NCBI GenBank assembly: GCA_903850425.1
Contig: CAINLR010000017.1
Location: 1 to 64,000, forward strand
DNA: 64,000 bases
Direction: 5' to 3'
DNA from: an uncultured Verrucomicrobia subdivision 3 bacterium
GTDB lineage: Bacteria > Verrucomicrobiota > Verrucomicrobiia > Limisphaerales > UBA11358
The notes under the pieces are model-generated. The model was not told where the DNA came from, did no database searches, and was given only the letters and a program-made list of their open reading frames with translations. Position numbers and translations under genes: made by a program. The first letter of the stretch is position 1. The number at the start of each line of letters is the position of its first letter. Below, piece after piece: positions 25,885 to 36,259 of this stretch.

Positions 25885-26064
25885 TCACGGCCGGACTTCC
25901 ACCCGGTAGAAATGCGCGCCGCCACTGGCGTTGGTGATGGTATAGCTCATGGTCGAACTGTTGGAAGCCTGTCGCCAGTCCGTGACCGGCAGCCAGCCGC
26001 GCAGATTGGTCGAGGTATCCACCTGATACAGCCGGTTCGTGGCGACCGTCCACTGCATCTGCAC
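25885..26064 (-). other. shared C-terminal module, copy 1 (subtilase)
   Basis: The last 59 residues follow the pattern seen in three other secreted proteins of this window: a beta-strand pair (VQMQWTV, RLYQVDTSTNL), a W-L-P-V turn and the ending HFYRVEVRP directly before the stop. Confidence 0.65.
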
Positions 26065-29000
26065 GAGCCGGTTGCTCTGAATCGTTTCACCAGTGACATA
26101 GAACCGCGAGGCGGCGTTGGTCGGATTGGTGCCCGCGATGAACTCGGCATAGTCGGTCATGCCATCATGGTCGGAGTCCGTGAGCTGTGTGCGGTTGGTG
26201 ACCACCGCTCCGAAGTTGGCCATTTCCCAGGAGTCAGGAATTCCGTTTTGATTCACATCCAGAAAATCGTAGTTGCCGGCGAGGTTCAACGTGCCGCCGG
26301 CGTTCAACGTGTTCGCGGTGTCGGCAGGCGTTTGATAGTAGGGCACGTCGCTGAATTGCAGGACATATTGGCCGGCAGCCAGATTGCTGATGGTGACGGA
26401 CGGAGCAATCCCGGACTGGACGGGCACCAGGCCGATCGGCGAGCGCGAAAACAAGGAGTAAGTTCCCTGGCCGAGATTTTTCGTGATGTTGATCGTGCCG
26501 CCCGCCACCACGCCGGTGATGCTGACGTCATCGAACGTCCAGCCGTAGATCTGATCACCGAACGCGTAAGCCTGATAATAGAAAACGACCTGGATGGTCT
26601 TGCCGACCCACGGCGTCAGGTCCAGGGTTTCCTGCTGCCAAGTGTTGGCTACATTGTCGGCGAAATCCACCACCAAAGGCAGATTAAGGCTGGGCGGTAT
26701 GCTGCTGTTGGTGCTGACAAAGACGCCGCCATCTTCCTCATAAAAGCCCGGGAAAGGCTGTCGGCTGAAATCATAGACATTCCAAAAAGTGAGCGTCGCC
26801 GATTTGAGGCCGGAGAGGTCGATGACCGGCGCATACAAAAAACTGCTGGCAAGGATGAAGTTCTGGTTGCCCTTGAGGTCGCCGCCCCACGCATTCGTGC
26901 CGGAATGCGCGCTGGTGGCGAAACCGTTCTGCGGCGGGCCCAGCGTCCAGTTGAGATCGGAGCCGTTGACCGGATCGGGAACCACCGTCCAGCCGGATGC
27001 ACCGCGTTCCAGATTGTCGAACCACGGCGGCGCCGGCGCCTGGAGCGTTTGAAACGTGTAGAGGTTGCCGCCGTTGTCATCCACGGTGGTGTTGCCGGCC
27101 TGATCACGGCTGACGACTTGGTAATAGTAAATCCGGTTCGCGGAAAGTCCGCTGATGGTGACGGCGTGATTCGTGACGAACGCGCTGCTATAGGCCGAGC
27201 GGTCGGGCAGGGGTGATTCGCTGTATTGCACCGAAGAGTCCGCCGGCTTCGAGGTGCGCCAGGTGACTTGGGCGTTGTAATAATCCGTGGTTGCCGCCAC
27301 CAGCGAAATGGCCGGCGGCACGGTGTCAATGGTCGCCGTGGCGGTGACATTGCTGTTGTGCGACAGATCAAAATAGGTCGCCGTGATAGTGTCGCCATTT
27401 TGCGCGCGCAATTGATTGGTGCCCGCCACTCCTGCGACGAGCGTAATGTAACCCTTGAAGAGACCTGGGTGCGTGCTTTCAAACAGCGTCACGGTCGTCT
27501 TATTCGTCCGTGAACTAGCCACAAAGCTGGCCGTCGTCTGGCCCGTGCCCGCCAGATCCGAGTCGCCGACCTGCACCGTCACCACGGCGTTCGTCGAATA
27601 GAAAGCGTGGTCGAGCAGAACCACGCCGGCTCCGTTCGCGCCGGGCGCGAGGAACCTGACGATGTTCCCCAGCAGCGCGACGGCGTTGTTCGGCGAAGTT
27701 CCGTTGGTGGCGATCGCATCAAACGGGAACGTCATGAACACGACGCGGCCCGGGCTGTCCACGCCGTTGTCGGGATAGCTCATGCCGCAGGGCTTCCCGG
27801 AAACCGATTCAAAAATAATGGGCGTGGCGTCGGCGGTGGGCGTGAAGGTGTCGGAGAAATCCGGGCCATAAATATCCCCAAACCCGTCGTCGAAGCTGGG
27901 ATAATTGCCGTAGTTCAGCGTCTGGTTCAGGCCGCCGGCAATCGAGGCGGACGCACCGAGTATCGCCGGCACGCCAAAATCTTCGTCACCCGTCGGATTT
28001 GGCGACGGCGGGTCGGGATTGGGAATGAAGCCGGATACTCGCAACACATTCCGCGCGAAGGGCACGCTGCCTAACTGCGTGAGAATGTTCATCGAAGCCA
28101 TGAAGAACGCGCCGCCACCATTCAAGTAAGTCTGGATCAGGTATTGCTGCGCGGCATTGAGCGTGTTGTTGGTGGCGCTCGGATCAGGCAGGCCAAATTC
28201 ATCCACGCCGTAGTTCACCAGGTCATCCGTAATCCGCCAGATGACTACCGGATAAGGCTGCACGTCGGCGAGTTGGGGATAGCCCCGCGTGTTCACTTTC
28301 CAAAAGGCGTAGCTGACTCCCGCCGCCGAAAGCACATTGGTGTAACTGCTGTCGGGAATCACCGGCGAGCCAACCGCTGCTTCCGCCACGGTGTCATAGG
28401 CATCCACCAGCAACACGGTCGGCGTGGCGACGCCGATGAAGGTAAAATAGCCGCCGGAGTTATTGTTCGTTGTGAGGTTGCTGGCGGCGTCAGTGGAGCT
28501 CACAAGAAAATAGTAGGTCTTTCCCGCAACGAGCCGGGTTAGTTTCACAACATGACTGGTCACCAGCGCGGCATTGGTCACGGCGAGGTTCAGGTTGGAA
28601 CTGTTGGTTCCGTAACGAACGATCGAGTTGGCCGGCTCGCTGGTTTGCCAGGTGATGGTGAGCACCCCGACATCGGTGGTTACCGTCACGGCGCTGATCG
28701 TGGGTGCCACCAAGTCCGCCAAAGCGGTCGCGAGATGTTTGGTGCCACTCGAATCAAAATAGTCCGCTTCGAGCAGATCCCCATTGGCAATCTGTATTTG
28801 TCCCGCGTTGGCAATGCCGGTAACCGTGGCGACGACTCCGGTGAAGGCACCGTAGTTCCCCGCCGCATGCAACACATTGGTCACCGACTTATGCGCGGTC
28901 AGGTTGGTGGCCACTACACTGACCGTGCTGATCGCCGCGCGGGCCGAATCGAGAACCATCATTTGCATGAGGCCCGGTGCCGTGTAGCTGGGTCGGTCGA

Positions 29001-31152
29001 GCAGGATAATCCCCACGCCCGGACGAGTCAGATTGCCTGACGTCACCAAGGCGAAGTCTTGGTCTATGGCGGCTGAACTGGTCAGCGCGTCTTGAACTAC
29101 TTTGCTGGCGCGGACCCGCACGAGATAGTCTCCCGGAACGGGCTGTGAAATATAGACTCCTTCCACGTTGTTGAGTTTGTCCGAGGATGGCGGGTTGGGC
29201 ACGGATTCACCGGCCCCAAACTGATTGCCCCGATAGAGGGTTCCGTCCGGCCCGACGACTTCCAGGTCCAGATCATTCACCAGTGCGGGCAACGCGCCCG
29301 GAAATCCCGGCACATCCGTATAGTCCATGGTGATCTTCAGGGGCTGGTCCGCACCTTGCACAAAGATGTGCTGGGTATAGACCTGACTGTTGGTCAGCAA
29401 CACAGTTTGGTCCAGATATTGATAGTAGCGTGGCGCGGCGGTGTAGTTGGTCGTGATGAGGTTCACGAGATTGATGCGTCCCCAACCTTCATCGTTGTTG
29501 GGAACCGGCCCCGGTCCGCCATTGCTTTGGTCCAGCTCATCTGCTGAGTTGATCAGCGCAGCTTTGACCAATGCTGGTGAGGGAATCGCGTTGGTATGGG
29601 TGATTTGGTAAAACTGCACGAACACCGCCGCCGCGCCCGCCGCGTGCGGGCCGGCCATGCTGGTTCCGCCCATATAGACATAGAGATCATCAATGGCCGT
29701 CCACGCGATGGAAGCCTCGTCTGGCGCGGAGGATGAGGCGGCGGAAGCAATCCAACTTCCGGGCGCCACCAGGTCCGGCTTGATGCGACCGTCGGCGCAC
29801 GGTCCGCGACTAGAGAAATCGGCCATCGTGTCCGGACCGTCGGCATAGAGTCCATAGGTCATGGCCAGCGTGCCCGGAATATTTTGCGAAGCGCCGGTGG
29901 CGATGACATTTTTCGCGCAGGCGGGACTGCCGATCGTCATCGAGCCTGGCCCCGAGTTGCCGGCGGAGAATTCCAAAATGTAGGGTTGATAGCCGGCCGT
30001 GCCGGCGTCCGCGTCGCGCACCAGTTCATCGAATTGCGCACAGTCCGTGTCATACTCGCCCGTCACGTCGTTGCCCCAACTGTTGGAACCGATCTTGGCC
30101 CCGTGCCGCACCGCGTCGCGCGTGAGGGTTTCATCGCTGGGTAGTGGATTCGCTTCGCTGGCGTTGTCGTCAAAAATACGCTCGACGAAAATGTTCGCTC
30201 CAGAGGCGACGCCCAATCCATAGAATGCGCCGGTGTCGGGATCCGTCTCACCCGTTGCCGCGTTGCCGGCGACGATGCCGGCGCAGTGAGTGCCGTGACC
30301 GTAGCCATCGGAGCCATCCGAGATATTCGCGCCGTAATACTGGAAGCCCGTCACGCGACCACGCAAATCCAGGTGCATGGTATTGGTGTTGCCGGAATCC
30401 AGTCCGGTGTCCGCCACGCACACCGTGACGCCGGCCCCATTGAATCCGAGTTGTTGTGTGGTGGTCGGCGTGGCGACCTTGCCGTCATCACCGCCGACAA
30501 TCTTCGAGGCCGCTTCATCCACCAGTTTCCGCTTGGTGGCAGGTTCGATCCAAAGCACCGCGCCGGATTGCGCCAGCGCATCGAGTTGCCCCGGCGACAA
30601 TTCACCGCGCACAATGGTGCCCTGGCGCAAATGGCTTTCGTGTTGGATTGCCGAAAGGTGCGAACGCACGGCGGCGATTTCGGCCGTGGTCGCCGCCGGT
30701 GAAAGCAAAATGTTGAGGCTGATCGTTTGGTTGGACTGACCCGCCAGGCTGGCTGCCGTTATGAGTTGTGGATGAATTTTGTGTTCCTTCCGATACGGCC
30801 CGACCCAGGTGACGAAACTCATCGCCCCGACCGTTGCCGGGGCCACATTGCTCAATTGGGCGATGAAGGCATCGTCGGGCACATACTGGAGCAACTCCAC
30901 GCCTGCTTTGCGCAACTCGGCGCGGCGAGCCGGTGCGAGTGGACCGCTGAACTGGATGAGATAAAGCCCGGAAGCGGCGGCCTTGGCGTGCATTTGAGCA
31001 GCCATCACGGCGCGATTAGTCCCGGAATCAGTCTCAATCAGCTCATGGCGCAAGCGGATATTTTTGGCCGGGGAAATGCCGCTCAAAAGCAGATAGAAAA
31101 ACGCCGCTGCGAGCAGCGGATAAACGGGTGAACCATGACAGCGGGGATGCAC
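25885..31152 (-). CDS. very large secreted subtilisin-family (S8) serine protease, multidomain
   Basis: The product is 1755 residues. It has a signal peptide (about 8-28), a propeptide (about 35-190) and a subtilase domain (about 225-570) with the full triad D248 (VADTGLD), H289 (GHGTHCAG) and S498 (GGTSMAGP). A P-domain-like sandwich follows. Two fibronectin-like domains (about 790-890 and 1290-1375) carry the 'W.TSEPANS.V.YG' pattern. Between them is an alpha/beta region with QYLIQTYLNGGGAFFMASM, like a GATase/ThuA-type domain. A jelly-roll (about 1385-1530), calcium-loop repeats (DVNQNGIPDSWE, DSDHDGMTDYAEF) and a C-terminal module ending FYRVEVRP complete it. The start codon is GTG. It probably digests extracellular protein. 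Confidence 0.9.
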   Translation of the reverse strand: MHPRCHGSPVYPLLAAAFFYLLLSGISPAKNIRLRHELIETDSGTNRAVMAAQMHAKAAASGLYLIQFSGPLAPARRAELRKAGVELLQYVPDDAFIAQLSNVAPATVGAMSFVTWVGPYRKEHKIHPQLITAASLAGQSNQTISLNILLSPAATTAEIAAVRSHLSAIQHESHLRQGTIVRGELSPGQLDALAQSGAVLWIEPATKRKLVDEAASKIVGGDDGKVATPTTTQQLGFNGAGVTVCVADTGLDSGNTNTMHLDLRGRVTGFQYYGANISDGSDGYGHGTHCAGIVAGNAATGETDPDTGAFYGLGVASGANIFVERIFDDNASEANPLPSDETLTRDAVRHGAKIGSNSWGNDVTGEYDTDCAQFDELVRDADAGTAGYQPYILEFSAGNSGPGSMTIGSPACAKNVIATGASQNIPGTLAMTYGLYADGPDTMADFSSRGPCADGRIKPDLVAPGSWIASAASSSAPDEASIAWTAIDDLYVYMGGTSMAGPHAAGAAAVFVQFYQITHTNAIPSPALVKAALINSADELDQSNGGPGPVPNNDEGWGRINLVNLITTNYTAAPRYYQYLDQTVLLTNSQVYTQHIFVQGADQPLKITMDYTDVPGFPGALPALVNDLDLEVVGPDGTLYRGNQFGAGESVPNPPSSDKLNNVEGVYISQPVPGDYLVRVRASKVVQDALTSSAAIDQDFALVTSGNLTRPGVGIILLDRPSYTAPGLMQMMVLDSARAAISTVSVVATNLTAHKSVTNVLHAAGNYGAFTGVVATVTGIANAGQIQIANGDLLEADYFDSSGTKHLATALADLVAPTISAVTVTTDVGVLTITWQTSEPANSIVRYGTNSSNLNLAVTNAALVTSHVVKLTRLVAGKTYYFLVSSTDAASNLTTNNNSGGYFTFIGVATPTVLLVDAYDTVAEAAVGSPVIPDSSYTNVLSAAGVSYAFWKVNTRGYPQLADVQPYPVVIWRITDDLVNYGVDEFGLPDPSATNNTLNAAQQYLIQTYLNGGGAFFMASMNILTQLGSVPFARNVLRVSGFIPNPDPPSPNPTGDEDFGVPAILGASASIAGGLNQTLNYGNYPSFDDGFGDIYGPDFSDTFTPTADATPIIFESVSGKPCGMSYPDNGVDSPGRVVFMTFPFDAIATNGTSPNNAVALLGNIVRFLAPGANGAGVVLLDHAFYSTNAVVTVQVGDSDLAGTGQTTASFVASSRTNKTTVTLFESTHPGLFKGYITLVAGVAGTNQLRAQNGDTITATYFDLSHNSNVTATATIDTVPPAISLVAATTDYYNAQVTWRTSKPADSSVQYSESPLPDRSAYSSAFVTNHAVTISGLSANRIYYYQVVSRDQAGNTTVDDNGGNLYTFQTLQAPAPPWFDNLERGASGWTVVPDPVNGSDLNWTLGPPQNGFATSAHSGTNAWGGDLKGNQNFILASSFLYAPVIDLSGLKSATLTFWNVYDFSRQPFPGFYEEDGGVFVSTNSSIPPSLNLPLVVDFADNVANTWQQETLDLTPWVGKTIQVVFYYQAYAFGDQIYGWTFDDVSITGVVAGGTINITKNLGQGTYSLFSRSPIGLVPVQSGIAPSVTISNLAAGQYVLQFSDVPYYQTPADTANTLNAGGTLNLAGNYDFLDVNQNGIPDSWEMANFGAVVTNRTQLTDSDHDGMTDYAEFIAGTNPTNAASRFYVTGETIQSNRLVQMQWTVATNRLYQVDTSTNLRGWLPVTDWRQASNSSTMSYTITNASGGAHFYRVEVRP

Positions 31153-31382
31153 CTTAGACCGATACTCTTACTCCGCGCTATCGGCAATGATTAATTGGCG
31201 CAAATACGCAATTGGGTGCGGCTTGACACGGTCCTGGCCGCGTTGCGAGCGACGCCGGCGGCGCGGCTGAAGTTGCCGGTGGCGGCCTGGTTGGCGAGTT
31301 GCCGGGCTCTCGGTCCCTCCGCTGGCGCCGGTTCAAGGTTGCGCGGCGCCTGATTTTCTGCAAAAGTCCGGCGACGCGCGCG

Positions 31383-32867
31383 ATGCAAAATTCACCATCT
31401 CATTACCCCAAACATTACTGCGGAGTTTTCGGAATTTTCGGCCACCCGAATGCCGCCGAGCTGACGTATTACGGACTTTATGCCCTCCAGCATCGCGGGC
31501 AGGAAAGCGCGGGCATCGTGACGTGTCACGACGGAAAATTCTTCAAGCATCATGGCATGGGCCTGGTGCCGCAGATTTTCAATGACCCGAAAGTGCTGCA
31601 CGATCTCGTCGGCACCATGGCCGTGGGCCACACGCGCTACTCGACGACCGGGTCCTCGTCGTTGCGCAACGCCCAGCCGCTGACGGTGGATTGCGCCCGC
31701 GGCCAGATCGCCGTGGCGCACAACGGCAACCTCACCAACGCCGCTGTGCTCCGCGACGACCTCGAAAATCGCGGCCTGGTTTTTCAGACCACCGTGGACA
31801 GCGAGATCATCATCATGATGCTTGCCCAACCGCAATTGGGCGGCGTGACGAACTCGCTCGTGCAAAGCCTGCGCCGCATCGAAGGCGCGTATTCGTTGGT
31901 CATCATGACCGAGCGCGAACTCATCGGCGCGCGCGACCCGCACGGTTTCCGGCCCCTGTCCATCGGCCGCACGGCGAACGGCGCGTGGGTGCTGTCCAGC
32001 GAGACCACCGCGTTCGATTTGATCCACGCGCAATTTGTCCGCGACGTGGCGCCCGGCGAAATTGTCATCATCAACGAGAACGGCCTGACCAGCATCCAGG
32101 CTTTTCCCGAACACCAGAAGCGCGCGTTCTGCGTTTTTGAATATGTTTATTTTGCGCGGCCGGATAGCGTGATCAACGGCCATACCGTCTATGAAGTCCG
32201 CAAGGAAATGGGCCGCCAGCTCGCGCGCGAGCACAACATCCAGGCCGATCTCATCATCCCGGTGCCCGACAGCGGCGTCTGCGCGGCGATGGGTTATTCC
32301 GAGCAATCGGGCATTCCCTACGAGATGGCGTTCATCCGCAACCATTACGTCGGACGCAGCTTTCTCCAGCCCACGCAGCTCATCCGCGATTTCAATGTGC
32401 GCGTGAAACTCAACCTCATCGAGTCGCTCGTCAAAGGCAAGCGCGTCGTCATCGTGGACGATTCCATCGTGCGCGGCACAACCTGCGCGACACGCGTCAA
32501 GACGCTCAAAGACGCCGGCGCGAAGGAAGTTCACGTCGCGGTCAGTTGCCCGCCGCATCAATTTCCCTGCGTGTATGGCATTGATTTTCCCGACCGCAGC
32601 AAGCTGATGGCGGCGAACAATACGGTGGACGAGATCCGCCGGTTTCTGAATGCCGACTCGCTGCACTACCTGTCGCAAGCGGGAATGGTCGCCGCCACGG
32701 GGCAGAAAAGAGAATCGTTTTGCATGGCCTGTTACGACGGCAAATATCCGGTGCCTTACGATCCGCTGTTGGACAAGCACATCATCGAACGTCGCCGCCG
32801 CTCCACGCAAACCCTCGGCGAGGCTGCGGCCAAAGAGGACGCGCAAATCAAGCTGCTGCAAGTTTGA
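31383..32867 (+). CDS. purF: amidophosphoribosyltransferase
   Basis: The 494-residue product starts with a short propeptide. Cleavage before C13 (HY-CGVFGIFG) would free the Ntn-type catalytic cysteine. The glutaminase domain has LQHRGQESAGI, VGHTRYSTTGSS and NGNLTN. The phosphoribosyltransferase domain has the PRPP motif VVIVDDSIVRGTT. Cysteines in SCPPHQFPCVYGID and ESFCMACYDG suggest the iron-sulfur type found in Bacillus. It catalyses the first step of purine synthesis. ATG 31383 puts the processing site in the right place. Confidence 0.96.
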   Translation: MQNSPSHYPKHYCGVFGIFGHPNAAELTYYGLYALQHRGQESAGIVTCHDGKFFKHHGMGLVPQIFNDPKVLHDLVGTMAVGHTRYSTTGSSSLRNAQPLTVDCARGQIAVAHNGNLTNAAVLRDDLENRGLVFQTTVDSEIIIMMLAQPQLGGVTNSLVQSLRRIEGAYSLVIMTERELIGARDPHGFRPLSIGRTANGAWVLSSETTAFDLIHAQFVRDVAPGEIVIINENGLTSIQAFPEHQKRAFCVFEYVYFARPDSVINGHTVYEVRKEMGRQLAREHNIQADLIIPVPDSGVCAAMGYSEQSGIPYEMAFIRNHYVGRSFLQPTQLIRDFNVRVKLNLIESLVKGKRVVIVDDSIVRGTTCATRVKTLKDAGAKEVHVAVSCPPHQFPCVYGIDFPDRSKLMAANNTVDEIRRFLNADSLHYLSQAGMVAATGQKRESFCMACYDGKYPVPYDPLLDKHIIERRRRSTQTLGEAAAKEDAQIKLLQV

Positions 32868-32942
32868 TCGGCCCCTTCGCCACGGGCTCAACATGCGTTG
32901 CGGTCTGGACCGGATTCCGGTTTGGTGGCAAATTTTTTTCCC

Positions 32943-34304
32943 GTGACCGACCCCAAACCATCGGTTGAGCCAATGACGCTGCAGGCCGGCATGCACAATG
33001 CCTGGCGGTTTGCCGGCTTCAACGCGCTTTCGTTCCAAATCGTGCTGGGCAGCCCGATGGTGCTTTACGCCAAGTCGCTTCAGGCCAACGCGACGGTGCT
33101 GGGGCTGATCGCCGGCATGATGCCGCTGATGGTCATCTTCCAGATTCCCGCCGCGCAATACATCAATCGCATCGGCTACAAACGCTTCGTGCTGGCCGGC
33201 TGGGGCACGCGCACGATCTTCACGTTCGGCATGGTGCTGGTGCCGCTGGCCACGCCGTTGCTGGATGCGACCACGCGCCTGGTGTTGTTGCTGGCGCTGC
33301 TGTTTGGATTCAATTTGGTGCGCGGCATTTCCAGTTGTGCGTGGCTGCCGTGGATCACGCATTTGATTCCGGAAAATCAGCGCGGCAAATATGTGTCGGG
33401 CGATGCCGCGATGGCAAACCTGGGCAGTTTTCTCACCATCATCGCGGCGGCGGTCTGCCTCGGCGGGCAATCGCGTCCCTGGCAGTTCGCGGTCATCTTT
33501 GCCTTCAGCGCGCTGATGGGCGTGGCAAGCCTGTGGTTTCTCAACCGGGTGCCGGACGTGCCCATCTCCGAAGCCATCCGCTCCTCGAGCCAGCCAGTTC
33601 CCTGGCTGGAAATGCTGCGGCATCCGCCATTCCAAAAACTTCTGCGGTTTGTGATGGTCTGGGCAGTGGCTTACGGCGGCTTCTCCACCTTCACCGTGGC
33701 GTTCCTGAAAACGGAGACCGGACTGACGGAGTCGCGCGTTTTGTTTGTCACCTCCGTGGCGTTTCTCGGCGGGTTGAGCAGCTTGTGGCTGCTGGGACAT
33801 CGGCTGGATCACGTGGGCAGCAAACCCATCTTGAGCTTGAGCCTGAGCTGCTGGCTCGTGGTTCTCGCCGCCTGGATTGCGCTGGCCGGCGGTGTGCTGA
33901 CCGCGCATCTGCCGCTGATTCTCGGACTGCAATTTTTCATGGGGCTTTTCGCCGCCTTGGTTGGCATGGCCAACAGTCGTCTCGCCATGGCCATCATTCC
34001 GGCGATGGGCCGCAACCATTTCTTCGTGCTCTACTCCGTGTTTGCCAGCGTCTCCCTGGGGCTGGCTCCCGTTTTTTGGGGACTCGTCATTGACTTGATT
34101 GGTAACCGGCAAGCCCATTTCCTCGGTCTGAACTGGAATCATTACAGCATCTTCTTCGCGTTGGTCCTGCTGGTGTTTGCCGCCGCGCTCGGGCTGGCGC
34201 GCCGGTTGCACGAGCCCAAAGCCGCCAGCCTCGAAGCCTTGCTCACCGACATCATGGTTGAGTCGCCGCAACGGCTTTGGCTGCGCCTCTGGCCGCGGGA
34301 ATAA
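32943..34304 (+). CDS. major facilitator superfamily transporter
   Basis: The 453-residue inner-membrane protein has about twelve helices. Loops rich in R/K (NRIGYKRFVLAGWGTR after helix 2; LGHRLDHVGSKPIL between helices 8 and 9) match the MFS layout, and PENQRGKYVSGDAAMAN is like the helix 4-5 loop of sugar and peptide permeases. The substrate is unknown. GTG 32943 is the likely start; ATG 32973 is an alternative. A cytoplasmic C-terminal tail follows the last helix. Confidence 0.85.
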   Translation: MTDPKPSVEPMTLQAGMHNAWRFAGFNALSFQIVLGSPMVLYAKSLQANATVLGLIAGMMPLMVIFQIPAAQYINRIGYKRFVLAGWGTRTIFTFGMVLVPLATPLLDATTRLVLLLALLFGFNLVRGISSCAWLPWITHLIPENQRGKYVSGDAAMANLGSFLTIIAAAVCLGGQSRPWQFAVIFAFSALMGVASLWFLNRVPDVPISEAIRSSSQPVPWLEMLRHPPFQKLLRFVMVWAVAYGGFSTFTVAFLKTETGLTESRVLFVTSVAFLGGLSSLWLLGHRLDHVGSKPILSLSLSCWLVVLAAWIALAGGVLTAHLPLILGLQFFMGLFAALVGMANSRLAMAIIPAMGRNHFFVLYSVFASVSLGLAPVFWGLVIDLIGNRQAHFLGLNWNHYSIFFALVLLVFAAALGLARRLHEPKAASLEALLTDIMVESPQRLWLRLWPRE

Positions 34305-34395
34305 ATCGCGCGGCGATCCCGGGGCCCGGGGTGGCGACTAAAAGTTTGCATGTCCCGATAAAATCATTTATTTCATTGCCCCCTAGCCAAATGAT

Positions 34396-36207
34396 ATGAA
34401 CTCAAAATCCAAATTGCTCGGTCTGCTATGGTTGCCTCTGCTCGCGGGCTGTATTTCTGCCCCACACGATGCGGCCGACACCGACCGTCGCGTGGCGACC
34501 TTGCTCGCGCAGATGACGCTCGATGAAAAAATCGGCCAGATGGTGCAGGTGGACTTGCTGGCGCTCAAAGACAAGGCCGACATCCAGAAATATTTTCTCG
34601 GGTCCATGTTGAGCGGCGGCAGTTCGGATCCGGCCGACAACCGGCCGCAAACCTGGTTGCAGGCCGTTAATGAGTATCAATCGTGGGCGCTGAAGACGCG
34701 GCTGAAAATCCCGCTGATTTACGGCGTGGATGCCGTGCATGGCCACAACAATGTTCTGGGGGCCGTCGTTTTCCCACACCATATCGGCATGGGGGCCACC
34801 CATAATCCCGCGCTGGTGGAACAGGCCGAGCATGTCACCGCCATGGAAGTGGCGGGCACGGGCATCCGCTGGGCGTTCGCTCCCTGCATTGCCGTGGCGC
34901 AGGATGAGCGTTGGGGCCGCACTTACGAGAGCTTTGGCGATTCAACCGAGTTGGTGTCCGAACTTGGCGCGGCGTCGGTGCGCGGGCTGCAAGGCAAGAA
35001 TCTAGCCGACTCCACCTCGGTGCTGGCGTGTGCCAAACATTTCATTGGCGACGGCGGCACGCAGGGCGGGGTTGACCAGGGCAATGACGTCTGTGATGCA
35101 GCGACGATTCGCAAACTCTACCTGCCGCCATACAAAGCCGCGGTCGAAGCGGGGGTTGGTTCCATCATGGTTTCCTACAACAGTTGGAACGGCAAAAAAA
35201 TGCACGGCAACAAATATCTGCTCACCGAGGTGCTGAAGGGCGAACTCGGATTCAAAGGTTTCTTGGTTTCGGACTGGGCAGCGATTGACCAGCTTGCGCC
35301 GGACTATAAAACGGATGTGGAGAATTCCATCAATGCCGGCCTGGACATGATCATGATTCCCAACGGACCGGGCCAGCCGAATAACTATGTGGACTTCATT
35401 CAGGATCTCAAGCAATTGGTCGCCCAGAAGCGCGTCCCGATGGCGCGAATTGATGATGCCGTGCGGCGGATTCTGCGCGTCAAATTCCAGATGGGGTCAT
35501 TCGAGCAACCTTATACCGATCCATCGCTGACCGCCCAGATTGGCAGCGCCGAGCATCGTGCCGTCGCGCGTGATTGTGTGCGCCAATCCTTGGTGCTGTT
35601 GAAGAACAATAATCTCGCCGTGCCGCTCGCCAAGAATTTGAAACACCTCGTGGTGGTGGGCGCGGCGGCGGATGACTTGGGCATCCAATGCGGCGGTTGG
35701 ACGATTGGCTGGCAGGGCGAAACCGGCAAGGTGACTCCCGGTGGCACGACTATTCTGACCGCGATCAAAAACACCGTGGCCCCCGGCACCACGGTTACTT
35801 TCTCACCCGACGGCAGCGATGTGAAAGGAGCCGACGCCGTGGTCGTGGTGGTGGGCGAACTGCCTTATGCCGAAATGAAAGGAGATCGTCAGGATCTGAG
35901 TCTGCCAGCCACTGACATTGCGTTGGTGGAAAAGGCCAAGTCGGCTGGCGTTCCGGTCATCACCCTGCTGCTCTCCGGTCGGCCGCTAATTCTTGGAAAT
36001 GCGTTGGACTCCAGCGATGCGTTCATCGCCGCGTGGCTGCCGGGCACCGAAGGGCAGGGCGTGGCGGACGTGTTGTTCGGCGACTACAAACCGACCGGCA
36101 AGCTTCCCCGCCAATGGCTGCGCGACAATGCGGGAGCCGCCACGCAAGCGGTGCAACCCTCCGCCAGTGCGCCGCTCTTTCCATCCGGATACAGTTTGAA
36201 TAATTAG
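34396..36207 (+). CDS. glycoside hydrolase family 3 beta-glucosidase-type lipoprotein
   Basis: The 603-residue product has a lipoprotein signal with lipobox LAGC (about residues 16-19), so it is lipid-anchored. The GH3 (beta/alpha)8 domain covers about 30-380, with LLAQMTLDEKIGQMVQVD, IPLIYGVDAVHGHNN, CAKHFIGDGGT and the nucleophile D293 in GFLVSDWAAI. The alpha/beta sandwich (about 400-600) contains VLLKNNNLAVPL, GGWTIGWQG and the ELPYAEMKGDRQDL acid/base-like segment. It should release terminal sugars from beta-glucans or related glycans. It heads a run of glycan genes. Confidence 0.93.
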   Translation: MNSKSKLLGLLWLPLLAGCISAPHDAADTDRRVATLLAQMTLDEKIGQMVQVDLLALKDKADIQKYFLGSMLSGGSSDPADNRPQTWLQAVNEYQSWALKTRLKIPLIYGVDAVHGHNNVLGAVVFPHHIGMGATHNPALVEQAEHVTAMEVAGTGIRWAFAPCIAVAQDERWGRTYESFGDSTELVSELGAASVRGLQGKNLADSTSVLACAKHFIGDGGTQGGVDQGNDVCDAATIRKLYLPPYKAAVEAGVGSIMVSYNSWNGKKMHGNKYLLTEVLKGELGFKGFLVSDWAAIDQLAPDYKTDVENSINAGLDMIMIPNGPGQPNNYVDFIQDLKQLVAQKRVPMARIDDAVRRILRVKFQMGSFEQPYTDPSLTAQIGSAEHRAVARDCVRQSLVLLKNNNLAVPLAKNLKHLVVVGAAADDLGIQCGGWTIGWQGETGKVTPGGTTILTAIKNTVAPGTTVTFSPDGSDVKGADAVVVVVGELPYAEMKGDRQDLSLPATDIALVEKAKSAGVPVITLLLSGRPLILGNALDSSDAFIAAWLPGTEGQGVADVLFGDYKPTGKLPRQWLRDNAGAATQAVQPSASAPLFPSGYSLNN

Positions 36208-36259
36208 CCGGCTGGCGATAGCGCTTTGCGTGGATTGAACCTGGAAGAGATCATCGCTG

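Noticed and set aside
31392-34271. A 959-codon open frame on the minus strand
   Set aside because: It lies fully antisense to purF and the MFS gene, both with clear family motifs; the product is rich in H, R, Q and G with no motif, typical of the shadow frame of GC-rich genes.
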